NCBI GenBank assembly: GCA_008921705.1
Contig: VFFE01007192.1
Span: forward strand, 1,534,228-1,598,227
Length of the DNA stretch: 64,000 bases
Direction of reading: 5' to 3'
From: Burhinus oedicnemus
Taxonomy: Eukaryota > Chordata > Aves > Charadriiformes > Burhinidae
A model generated the notes under the pieces. It ran no database searches and was not told the origin of the DNA. It saw only the letters and a program-made list of their open reading frames with translations. The translations under genes and the position numbers were made by a program. Positions 49,145 to 61,100 of the stretch are shown here, piece by piece. The stretch's first letter is position 1, and the number at the start of each line of letters is the position of its first letter.

Positions 49145-52100
49145 GTGAGAGGCGCCGCGGGGGTATGGTGGGTCCGTGGGGCCGGCTCCATTTTGGCGTG
49201 CCCGCGGCGGTGACAGCGGGCCCGGCCCGGCCGCGCCGCCTGCCCGCAGCCCGGGGCGCACCGCGGGGCTGAGCGGCTGCGGCGGCGGCGCCGCCGGCCC
49301 CAGCGCAGGTGCCGGCGACGGGCCGGCTGCCTGACGGCGGTGCTGCCAAGGCGGCCGTTAGCGCCCGGGGAGGGGGTGGCTGTGGGTGCCGGGGCGCCGA
49401 CCGGCCGGCCCGGGTCGCGTCCCAACAGGTCTGGGGGCAACAGGTTGTTGGACGCCGTCAGCCTGGCGGCTGCGACCTGCCACTTCTGGGATTCCCCGTT
49501 AAAAACCCGGCGCAGTCGTTGCTGGCGCTGGTGGCTGGCCGGGGGACCCCGCTGCTGCCAGCGCAGCCTGGGACCCTGTGGCGGGCCCTTCCCTCCCGCC
49601 CTGCGGGCTCCGGGCGCAGAAGGGTATGGAGGCTCAAACTCCCGGCTCCGAGGGTGAGTTCTCTCCGGTGCTGTTGCGCTTGCAAATTCAAAATAATTGG
49701 GGGAACCTTTTGTATCTCCCTCCTCCGTTAAACAAAAGGTCTCGTGGATAGTGACCAAATCCCTGCTCCCAAAGCGGGGGGAGGGGGAGGCTCCTGGGTA
49801 TATATGCACTTTCTGGTTGCCCTCCCCCGCCCCCCCCAATTGCTTTTTTTGTGTGTCCTTGTATACACAGCTGTAATCTCAGTGTATTGGGCATGAGTGA
49901 AAGAAATGCATCACGTTTTCTAGAAAATGTTTTTCATCTGGTGTGTTTTGACTTAAGAACCCCCATCCCTAATAATTGTTGGGTTTTGCTGTTAAGACAG
50001 CTTTCATGTTGCACAGTAAAAACACATTAAAATAGATCCATATGTAGTTGGAAAAAAAAGTCCGCATTAGCAAGGCACATTTTTCTCAAGATCTGTAGGA
50101 AAGATATATATGCTTTGTCTACAGGTCCTGTGGGTTCTGCCTTGTTCCCATTTTAGAAGTTCATAGCGAGTGTCAGAGGTCATCAAGTCCTGTTTTATCC
50201 ACAGCAGAAATTCTTCTAATCTTATTTTTTCGGTTGGTTTCATTATGAGTTGTCCAGTTGGTTCCCTTCTCCCACCTTTGAAACAACTGCATTATGGACT
50301 TTCCAAGTTAGGGCTTTTGAAACCATGTCTTTCTAGATCTCTTCCCTACTGCTGTTTTTCAAGGAAAAACAGTCAGTGTCAGAAGATGTATATGCTGAAA
50401 AATGACTGCGTGTCTGTTGGCCTCTTACCAGTGCCCTGAATTACAGAATATCAAACCTGGGAGCATTTGAGGAAAGGAGAAAAGAGCTACTTACTATGTA
50501 TGTACTAGCTATCAAGTGTGAAATCAAATAATTCCACCTTTCTGGTAATGGCTAATAAGTGCTACATCTAAAGACTGATCAGTGGTACTTATTCATAATG
50601 TTACCTAGGTATTAAGTAACAGACTTAAGTATTTGTGGCATGAGGATGTGGCTGTGGTATGTGGAGAGAAGTGTCTGGGAATGGGAACCTTGTAAACTGG
50701 GTCTGTTGCAAAGGAATAATTAAGTGGAACACAGCATTGATACCTCCTGAAACTGTGCTGCTGTGTGGAAGAGAAATCTGGGTCCATTGGTGCTGACCTA
50801 GGAAGAAGAGACGATCTGGATCCTTGGGTCTGAATTTTGGAGTGTATTTTCATTCGTGGTTGTTGGATGCAAGTTTAAAGAACTAGTTTTGAAACCAGGG
50901 AGTGGAGCTCGTGTCCCCCATGTCCCCAGGACTCCAATTCTTTAGCTGCAAAATCTTGCTTTTGGTTTGGCCCACCCATCTTGGTGTTGGGGTTTGGTTT
51001 TTTTTCTATAGTGTTTCTAGTGGTGGAAAGCTACTGGGAAGAATAATTTAGTACCAGGTGGTTAAAACAGCCCCTCCTTGCAGCAGGAGATGTAAAGCTT
51101 GTCTCTTAGCTGAAGTGAGTCCTCAACTCAAGTTACCCCCTTCCAGAGTGCACGTGGGGATCACTGGGCTGCCACAGAAGAGGAGATGCTGGTTCACCTG
51201 CGCTTCTCCTCTCCCTGTGGTGTGTGCCATCCCTTCTCAGGTAGGCTGGTGGCTGGTCAGTGGGGGATCCAAGAAAACCCACTGGACTGAATCCTTCAGG
51301 ATACCTGTGGAAAAACTCCTGGTTTTGTGGATTCAAACTGTGCTTAAGTGTGAGCTGGCTACGGAGCTCTGTCTCACTCTAGTCCAGGGGGGCTCTAGGG
51401 AAGTGAGGATGGATGAGGCCAAGTGCCACTTTTTGAGGAGAGGAATGTGACAAGGTGTGAATGGAGTCTCAGATAGCAGCTACTTAGGGAGGATTTCTAA
51501 AGTTCTGCCTGTCTCCTTGCTTACCACTGTCTTGAAAGCAAGATCAGCCTTTGAAGAAACTTGCACCTTTATGTAAGTGCTGGAAAGTCTGTGGTGTAAA
51601 TATTTCCTGCTTTCTTTAGCGTATATTGGATAAGTACCATAACTGTCTGAAAAACAGTACCAGAAAATACTGTAATTGAAAAATTAGCGAGCAAGTGTGT
51701 GTTAATTTTGTAGCACTTTCTGTGTAGCACACCTCTTGGGCATTAGTTTCTCTGGTTATGTGGCTATTTCACTTGCTGACAGGAAGGGAATTTTTTTATA
51801 ACAGATGTCATAGGGGGAGTCTAGGGCAAGAAGAACTGCAAACACTATTTTGGAATTTATTAGCTGGAAATCTAGTCAATTAAAACAAAGGTGTCCTCTG
51901 ATCCACCAGACTACCAATAATCAGGGAGGAGAAGGCGTGCTAAAGAGGAGAAAACATTTCCAGCCTCAGCAGGGGAATAAGTGTGTGCTCAGCCTCTGGA
52001 ATGTCCGGAGGGAAAGCACTTTTCCCTGGGGAGAGGTCAGCCTGCTGGTGCCCAGTAGTGGGCCCTGGTATTGCGGGGTGAGCAGGCTTCCCTCTTTCAT

Positions 52101-55100
52101 GATACCTTTTCTTTCTGTAGCTGAAATAAGACTTAGAGAAATAGTTCTGAACCAGGTAGGTAGAATATCAAGTTCACCTGCAGGTACAAACCTTTTAATT
52201 TTTTTTTTTTTTCCCCTTGCCCTTTTTGTTGTTGCTGCAATAGGCACAGAGAAAAACGGTGCATGATACAGCTTGCTCAATCATTAAACATAGCTGGTCT
52301 TCTAAACCTTGCCCCACCCACGTGCAAGTGGTGTTGATAATATTTAAGAAGAAAGCCTCTTAGTGTTGTCGTTGTGTTGCTTACTATTATTTTTATAATG
52401 TCCCTTTAAAAAAATGCTTTACATTTTTTCTGATCTCTGCATGTGTGTATGATAACATTCCAAAAAAATTGCCCAAAGGCAGCTTGTTCTTGCCTAATTT
52501 GACATCTTGAAAGAAAGGACTTGCTTTTTATAGCAACATGTCATTTCACCTTCTGTTGAAATACACAACTTTGAGGACTTTAATTAGAAGTCTCACAAGC
52601 CTCAGTTTGTTTTTTCCTCTTTTTAAAGAAACAAACTCTGAAGAGGGAAATTTTACTGGAAATAATGAAAATGAAAAGTCAAGGTGCTTAAGTGTGAATC
52701 TTGTGAAAATCTCCCATAGCTGCATTATCTTGATTGCTTTTACTTTAAAATGACTCTTATCTGAGATGCCCAACTTGTAGTGTCAGTCACGGCATTGATT
52801 GTGGGTGATGGATAGAAAGTCATTTCACTTCCTGTACAAATATCCTTAGGAACTCTGAAGTTGTTCTGCAGTCAGCATTATCCTTATTACATTAATAAAT
52901 ATGAAAACATTATAGTTCATGCATTTCAGAAAAGATTGATGTATCATTTAATAAATTCCTCCTTAGTATCAGTTTTACAAGGGCCTACAGCCATACCTCC
53001 TCAAGCTATGATCTCACTGCAGGCTAATCAAGGCTGGGCTTGGCTGGTATTTCGGCAAGATTTCCAAGTGAAACCTGGACTGTTGCAAGAAGCTATGTTG
53101 TTGATTTAGTAGATAGAGTTCTTGTGTCCTGAATCAGTGCTGAATTCATGGCCCAGCTGGAGGTGCTGTCTTTCAAGAAGTAGTATCAGACAGACTCTGA
53201 ACCTCTGCTTATTTCTCTTTATTCCATTGCACTTTTCTAATGTGCTCCTGTCTGTGGTTAGGTGTGGACTGTAATTTGTTTAACCTAATAATTATTTAAA
53301 TTGTATAGAGGAATGCTTCTCTATTAATTGGCTGCAGGACTTCTCCATGTGACTTGTATCAATTTATTGTTTCAGTAGTAAGTGAAGTGGTTACTGTTTT
53401 CCTTTAAGTAATTCTTAATCCTTTGGCCTTAAGCATATAACTAAATGCAATTACTTGCATTGCTATACTGCAACAATATTTAGAGGGGGGGGGAAAAGAT
53501 TTAATGGTGCTGTATACAAATGAATCAAAAAAAGACATTTTCAAACACAAATACCAGTTGCCTCCCACAAGTTAGGTGTTTGAGGTGAGCTGCACTGCTT
53601 GTAGGCATTAACAATTCTTAAACTTGGCTGTGAAGTTTGATATCCAGAAAACTAGCTTCTAGTGATCATCCTGGGAAGCTACTGACCACTTCAATGTAAA
53701 TGCAGTCATTTGTGTAAACAGCTGATTTATGTTATTAGGAGCCATTTTACTGTGGCTGACGAGGAGAGTTCTAATCTAGGTCTCTGTATCCTGACAAATT
53801 TCATTCACTTCCTTCAGTTCTAGAAAGATAATACATGAAGGGGTATTCATTCTGTTTTGTTTTCTATCCATATTCTCTTGGTCATCAAAAACAACAAACA
53901 AAATTACTGAGCTGTACGGACCATAACTTGAACACGTATGTTAACTGGCAATTTTAAAAGAATGTATCAAAACATATTCTATATTTCTTTTGAAAGCTTT
54001 ATTCAACTTCTTAACTTATAAGAGGGATTTATTTGGGAGTGATTGGTCTGAGTTGGACCTTTTCTTTGTGCTGTTAAATTTGATAGTTGAGAAAATTTAG
54101 GAAATGTTTATGTATTAGAATTAAGGTAGTATTGTGTAGCTACTTATCTTTTTTCCTTGTCAAATATGTTAAAAAATGGGTTTTTTTTCAGTGCCATAGA
54201 AACTGTTTTGAGTGATGTCTACCTTTGTGTCTGGTTGCTGGATCCCAGGTCTCAATTATCGGAGAGAGGAATTGGTTTGCTTTGATACAAGAAGATTTTA
54301 TTTCTTTTTACTTTGGTAAGCTGGTCGATGAAGGGAATGCTCCCAGTTTTAGCACTTTAATGGCTGTTGAATGAACTATTTATTATGACTGTTAATTTAC
54401 TGGCAGAATGGAGCCCACCACACTCATATGTGGTGTAAATGGTCTGGCTGGGGAAGTCTGAAGCTTAAGAGAGGGGTTTTTGGCAAGAGCATTAACAGTT
54501 GAAATGCTACCAGTATTGGAAATTGCATTTTAAAGCTATATTGGATATTGCTACAGGTGATCCACAAACTGCATAGGGAACTGAAATGAGAGGGTAGGTT
54601 AAAAGGCTTGTGACTCGAGAAGTTTCAAGTCAGTTGAGTTACGTGCTTAGAAGTCAACAGTGTGAGCATGCAATTTAAGAAACAGCGTGTGTGCTCTTGT
54701 AGTCCTGAAACTGCAGTTTTCCTTTGTGTATTTCACACTACATTTCAGGACAAAAATCCTCAGGAGAAGGAGTCAGAATGCTGTGTTTAAAAGCAGAACT
54801 AAGAAACTTCCTCACAACAAACAAACTTTGAACTTTTGGAAATACTGGTTGCTTCCAAATTGCTTGTGTTTTCTCTCCTCTGCATTTCTCCCTTCCAGCT
54901 ACTTACATAAAAACTGTCAAATCTATCATGATTTTTTAGTTTGAACCAAAATACAAACAAAACCATTCATGTCTCTGGAGTCTGGGGGACGAATTGGTGT
55001 GTTTTGTGGAAATATTTACTGCAATAGGAGTTAGACAGCAGGATTGCCTATTTGAATGTTTATTAATTTAGTCTATTTAAAGGACAACTTAAACTTATTT

Positions 55101-58100
55101 TGTTGTCAGTGTCTGTTGCTACTTTTCAGTATGAATTCTGGATGTTACCGTAGGCATTAGCATAAAAATAAAAGACCAGCAAGAGACCTCCAGTTATTGC
55201 TTGCTGTTGTCAGAGGATTGCCAGTAATGCCATTTATTACTTAGTTATCCATCATGCTTGTGGTTTTGGTTTTTTGGTTTTCTTTTTTTTTTTAAGAGGA
55301 AAAAACAATGTGGGCTTGTGTGGTGTTTATGCATATGCTGCATATGCTTTATTCAATGGACTGTATGTATTTTTTTCCTGTAGAACTTGATTCATTGTGT
55401 GTTCTCCTGCTTAATGAATATTTAAAGTATGGAAGTGTGGAAAGAACAAGGTAAATGGGAAATGAAACCTGGTCATGAATAGATTAGAGAAAACACCTGT
55501 TTAGTAGTAACTGAGCCAACATTATATCACATACATCAGCTTTCTTTTTTTTTTCTTGAGGAAAACCATTTGTGTTTAGATGTCTTATGTATTTGTAATC
55601 TATATAGAGAATACCTAATATGTATATGGATCTAGTTCTGTGGGTCACTTTATTACAGAAGTTTGAGATAGGTTCCAGTCATCAAGCAGATTTTTTTACT
55701 TGCTATATGTTCAAGTGATACAGTGCATGAAGAGTTTCCTGGAGAGGTAAAGTAAAAGTTGTCACAGTTATGTTCAGACTTCGTACACTTAATCTATGCA
55801 AACTTGCTTTCTATTGTCTGTGTTTTGAACCTATTTGATTAAGGTCAGTTAAAGGTTTTTTAAAATATATATATAAGAAAAATATTGATGCATCCCTGTA
55901 AAACTGAAGAAAGTCTGTCTGGGGTTTTGGTTTTGTAGTTTTTGAGGGATATTTTTTGGCTTATCTTTAAGATAAGAAACAAATTTTGAAGCTTTCTAAT
56001 TCCACATAGCATGATGCTTTCCATTTCTTAAAGATTATGCAGCAGGTATGCTGTGCTATTGCCCCTCCCAAATAGTATCACCATCTGATGGTGGATTTTT
56101 AGCAGTTTTAATTTTTTGCCGCCTTGTAACTTCACACATACGGTCAGATCAGAGCAAGACAGAATTAAGGTTTATAGAATGGTGAATGCTGAATGACTTT
56201 TGTTTAAATATGTTCATTCAGTGATAGAAATGTCTATAAAGTTTTGAACTATAACCAGTTTTTAAATTCAAGTTAATGTACTTGTAGAATGTGCATCCCT
56301 TACGTTTGCTTTGTGAAGCAGCAGACTTTTGGTGGTGGTCACCCAGACTTAAGGTAGATGTTTAATAGAAATAGATATTTTTGGGAAGTGAGGTGTAGTG
56401 TTTAGATCGGACATGATTTAAGTGCTCTGAATTGCTTTCTGAAGGTGCCTACCACTTGCTGTCAGCTGTGTGTGAAGCTGAGGAAGCCTGGGCTTCCTCG
56501 ATACATACCTAGATGCCAATGTAGGTAGCTATAGTAAGATTAAATATACTTGAGCATGATTATTGTCTGCATACTTGCAGTGTGTGTGGCTATACCCAAA
56601 ACTGTTGGAAAATTCTTTATTTCTCTGATTATGCTTTGTTTCTGCACATCACAAGATCGTAGCTTTTCAGTTTGATTTATCGAGCTAATCAGAAGAGAGT
56701 CGTAACCTACCAAGGATGAAGATATTTGTGAAGTTATGAGAGAGTTTCTTTCCCCTCACTGTAAGTTAATACAGTATTAGTATTCAGTCTCTAATTAATT
56801 CAAAGCATTCTTGGTAAGCACAGGTCAAGTCAGGAAGATAAGAGAATGGTTTCCACAACATAACAAGTTATTGGATGATCTTTTTAGTGGCCTTTGCATG
56901 TACCTGAGGGTCATTGTGGCGTGCTGAACTCCTCAAGGCAGAGTGAGCCGATTGTTTGGTAAATGCTGGAAATGCAGCAAATTGCTGCTTTGAGAAACTA
57001 AATAGGTTTTGTCAGGTACATAATTCTTGGGTTGGCTCTTAAGGTAGAAACAGATAGAGCAGAGTGTTTGACAATACAAAAGTTTATTTCAAAGTTCTTG
57101 TGAACCCCCCCATGAAATGGCAAAATCAACTGAAAGCTCTAAACTGTTTAGGCAAAGATACAGTAGCATTGGCACTGAGGGGAAAGCGTCCTGTCCTGTG
57201 TCCCTATACTTCTCCTGCATCACCCCTTATAGAAAGGAAGCCTTCCCCTCTGCCACCAGCCCTGCTCTCTCCCCCTTTAAATCTCTCTTCCCTATTTCTA
57301 AGTTACTAGATTCTTTGAAATATTTAAATTCTTCTACTTATTTATGGATTAGGAAATAAGTTGTCATGTTTCTTAGATACAGAGTTTCTAAAGAAGTGTA
57401 CTTAGTAAAGTGGTTTTTGAAGGATGTGGAGTGGCCTGTTGTTCAAGGGTGGAACAAAGGGCAAAAAATAGTCTCAGTGACTGAAATTTGGAAATAGGGA
57501 ATATATAGGGAACTCTACTGTGGTGCTTGAGAGGCTGTATCCTTTTGGATAGATAGTGACGGTGCAATTTCATCTGTTCTTACAGTCATTTTTTTATCTG
57601 AATGACCTTTTAGAAGGAAGATGGATTATAATCGAGGGTCCTCTTGTTATTGTGGATGTAGGTGGCCTTATCAGATGCTTTCTTTGCTCCAGGCACTTAG
57701 CTGTTCTGTCAGTCATGTTTCTGAGGTCTAGACCATTTCTGTACTCACAGTAGTCTAGTCCTTTGCTGTGTGTTTGTGTCATCTATAACAGCAGGATGTT
57801 TTTATGTTCTGCTTGTAGCAGAGGGGCAGTTATCTCTGAGTAGTATGGCAGAGATTGTAAGAATGGTTTTGCTGACGTGTGAAGCTGAATTCAATTTGAT
57901 TTTGTTGAAAGCGTATCATAACCTGATGAAACTAGTTCACAGCTTTTTTTTTTTTAATGGAAATGCATTAACTTTATTCTAGGTTGTGCTCTTTCTTTTA
58001 AATGTAAAAAGATCCAAGTGTTAGTGAAACTTACTTGAAACAAAATCCAGAACCTTTTAAAGTGGCCAGACACTGTAATTTTAGAGTAACAAATTGTTCA

Positions 58101-61100
58101 TCCTCAGTCCTTCTAATATATTCGCTCTGTAATAGACTTGCAGTCAAGCCTGAATAGCTAAAGTAGGGAGAGATCTGCCAATGGGGAGCATGGGAGTACA
58201 TTAAACTTGTTAAAAAGTGAAGCACAGGTACTTGCTGCTGTACTCAAAGTTGCAGCTTCAGTACTTTTCCTCTTCAGTAAAATAGATGATTATTTTCAAA
58301 ATCCCTTCACAAAGCTATAAAAACAGATTATTTTGGATTTTTTTCAGTCTCTTGAGATAAAACATACTTTGTTACACACTTGCTTTGAAAGCTTCCAACA
58401 TAAACTATGAAACAAAGCAGTATCTCCTACTTTCCCAAATACATATAAACTATTCAGCATCCTTTAGGAAATAAACCTCTGATTTGGTTTAGTGAATACC
58501 GTAAAAAGTTACTGCTGGGGAGTAACAATACTTTATTTGGAAGCTGTGTATTTTTCAGTAAAATACTATAATCTTTTAGGATAGTATCATAGAAACATGA
58601 TTTCATGGTAAAGGAAGCGAAACGCTTCCTACACAGTATCAGTTAGTCATCACTGTGTTAATTTTCTTAAACAAATTAGATGCAAAAATGACTTTGTGGG
58701 TGTCTAGCTGGCCGATATCTGATATACCGAATTCTCCAACTCCTGATGAGTATTTGGATTCTGGATAATGAAATAATTACAGTATTGTAAATTGCTTTCT
58801 TTCCTCTATAAATGTATATTTTGTTGATCCAGAAGAAAGGAGGACATTAGATTTTCATTAGACACATTTGCGGTTGTCTCTTTTTTCTTTTTTTTTTTTT
58901 AAATGGAAACATACTGTGTTGACACAAGGTAGTGTTTTGTTGGGTGTTTATATGTGGAAAGAATTTTAAGATGATAACAGGGAAAACTTGAAGCTTTATG
59001 TATCTGTTAAATATAATTAAAGTTTAGAATAGTTAAGTCAACATTTAAGAGAACTGTCCACTTTCAAAATCAGCTTTTATAAACAATTTTTAATCTGTTT
59101 CTTACATGACTATTTTGGTAAAGTGCCTTTATTTCTAAATATAAAAGCTTCTGTAAAATTAGAAATTAGTGTCTTGTTATGAGGCTGGAAGATGTTATAT
59201 AAATACTGGCTTCTCTTAAATGCAGCTCTAATGCCATAGTGTTATTTCTACTTTCCAAAAAAATTGATAGGGCAGAACTTTAAAGTTCTAAGGTAAACTT
59301 TTCCCCTTTGAAACTATGTATTCTTAATATGTGCAAGAACTTTTGTATTTCCTATTCTTTTTCCTTTCCCCTGTTTTGTAAAAGGTAAAACCCAACAGTT
59401 TGCTCCCTTGCTTCTAAAACTTAAACTGCAGGGATTTATTAGCAAAATAAATTTTATTTCTAGTCTTTACCTTCTGGGAACATGATGTTTTTCCCGACTG
59501 CTGGGGGAGATTGCTATCAAGAGGAGGGAGGAGAGCTGTGCCTTTCCTGACACCTTGGAGACCTGAGGAGTTTCTGTGATTGCTCAATCTGATGTTAGGG
59601 AGGGGTGTAAGGCAAGTCTTTCGTTGCTCAACTGAATTTCTTCTGGCTGATTAAGGAAATAGTCATCTTAAAAAATATCGTAGCTGTGACCTGTTATGTC
59701 AAAGGTGTAGGTGATTACAATGTGAGGGTGGAGAGGCATGTGGCACTTTGGTGGTGGTTTAGTTCCATGAAGCCAGTGGTGAGTCCGAGTTTGCAAAGCT
59801 TCAACACAGAGCCCTGTGAGAAGCAAGGAACTGGAAATGTTAGGGAGTTGGAAATTGGAAGGTCTAGTAAATACATTACCTCTTTTGCCGTAGGTTGCTT
59901 TTGTGCCTGTGCAGAGTTGTATGGCATCTTTGCCTCAGTTTCTGGTGTTGAACAGGAGTAACAATATTTGCCAACTTCATGGGAGTCTGTTTCTCATGAA
60001 ACAGACCTGATGCTGAAGTGCTGAAGTATTATGGTAACAAAGACTTTATAGTCTTTCTAGTAAAACCCAGAACCCAAATATATAAAGAGAGTTATCTTAA
60101 AAGGCTGTAGTTGTGCGATTCTATCAGAAGTAAATCTTTCTTCACAGCAGAAAACAATGCTTTGTGCTTGTGTATCTCCAGCATTTGTCGTAAATAATAT
60201 ACTGAAGCGTACAATTAGATTTCACAAAATGAAACCCTACTACCTACCCAAAATGCAGAGATGCTCTCAGTGCCTCAGAAAAGTAGAAGAGATGAATGGA
60301 GTGAGACGAGCTGTCGGCACCTGAGTGAGAGGAAAAAAAATGTAATGTGGACTTCTTATATGAAAGGTCAACCAGACATTGGAATCTGTGAGATTTGAAA
60401 CATTTGTAAGCAATAAAGCTTCATAAGGAAATATATTTTGTAGCCAAAACACATGTCCTTGCGGACCGCTTTAATTTCCTTCAATTTCTGATGACTGACC
60501 TACTTACCGCTCCGTGACAGAGATATACTATCAGTGACTACAGGACTGATGGTGAGTTTATGGTTCATCATCATTGTCTAAAGTGGTAACAGAGGATACC
60601 AGCTTCAGCAGAATGAGGGAGCATATACATGTTTCCTTCTAACGGTAGACAAACTTAAAAATATAGTTTCTTCATCTGCACATCACCAGCACTAATTGAA
60701 GACTACTGTTTGCTCCAATATATTGTGTCAATGATTGGTACAATTGCCCTGCTTTTCAACCTAAAGGTGTTGGGTTAGTGTAGACTTTCTGTCCTAAATC
60801 CAGTGCTGCAAACAGTAGGTCTTTAGCAATCTAGTTTATTTTGCTGAAAGCTGACTGGGGAAATGTTGCATGAGCAATTTAATTAGCTGATTAGAGGGAG
60901 TGGAGATGAGCAGCAGGGAGTGGCAACATCGTGGTATACAGTCACACGCCCCACAGTGACTTACAGGCTGTAGTCCAGCTGACTTGCAGTGAAAATTAAT
61001 TTGAAGTTTGGAAGTAATTGTAGCAAATAGATAAGCATTTACAACTTAGAAGTTTTCATTAATGAGAAGTCTGAATCCAGACCTGTACTCTGTCTTCATC

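Larger units (their letters stand above)
47640..49680 (+). promoter_or_regulatory. SHROOM2: CpG island: SHROOM2 promoter, 5' UTR and exon 1
   Basis: GC and CpG content rise sharply from about 47,640 and fall off by about 49,680, in contrast with AT-rich flanks. Several GC boxes (GGGGCGGGG near 48,303; GGGGGCGGGCGGG near 48,745) and no TATA box immediately upstream fit a dispersed CpG-island promoter. The transcription start probably lies within about 48,300-48,800. The very long open frames on the - strand here (up to about 500 codons) are Pro/Arg/Gly-rich composition artefacts. Confidence 0.85.

Noticed and set aside
47762..49261. 499-codon open frame on the - strand across the CpG island
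   Set aside because: Pro/Arg/Gly/Ala-rich, no domain, antisense to SHROOM2 exon 1 and its 5' UTR. Long open frames are expected in GC-rich DNA, where stop codons are rare.
49797..49803. TATATAT just past the CpG island as an alternative SHROOM2 promoter
   Set aside because: It lies inside intron 1, with no downstream start or conserved exon visible.
49048..49839. 263-codon - strand open frame overlapping SHROOM2 exon 1 and intron 1
   Set aside because: Composition-driven shadow with no motif; it crosses a well-supported splice donor on the other strand.
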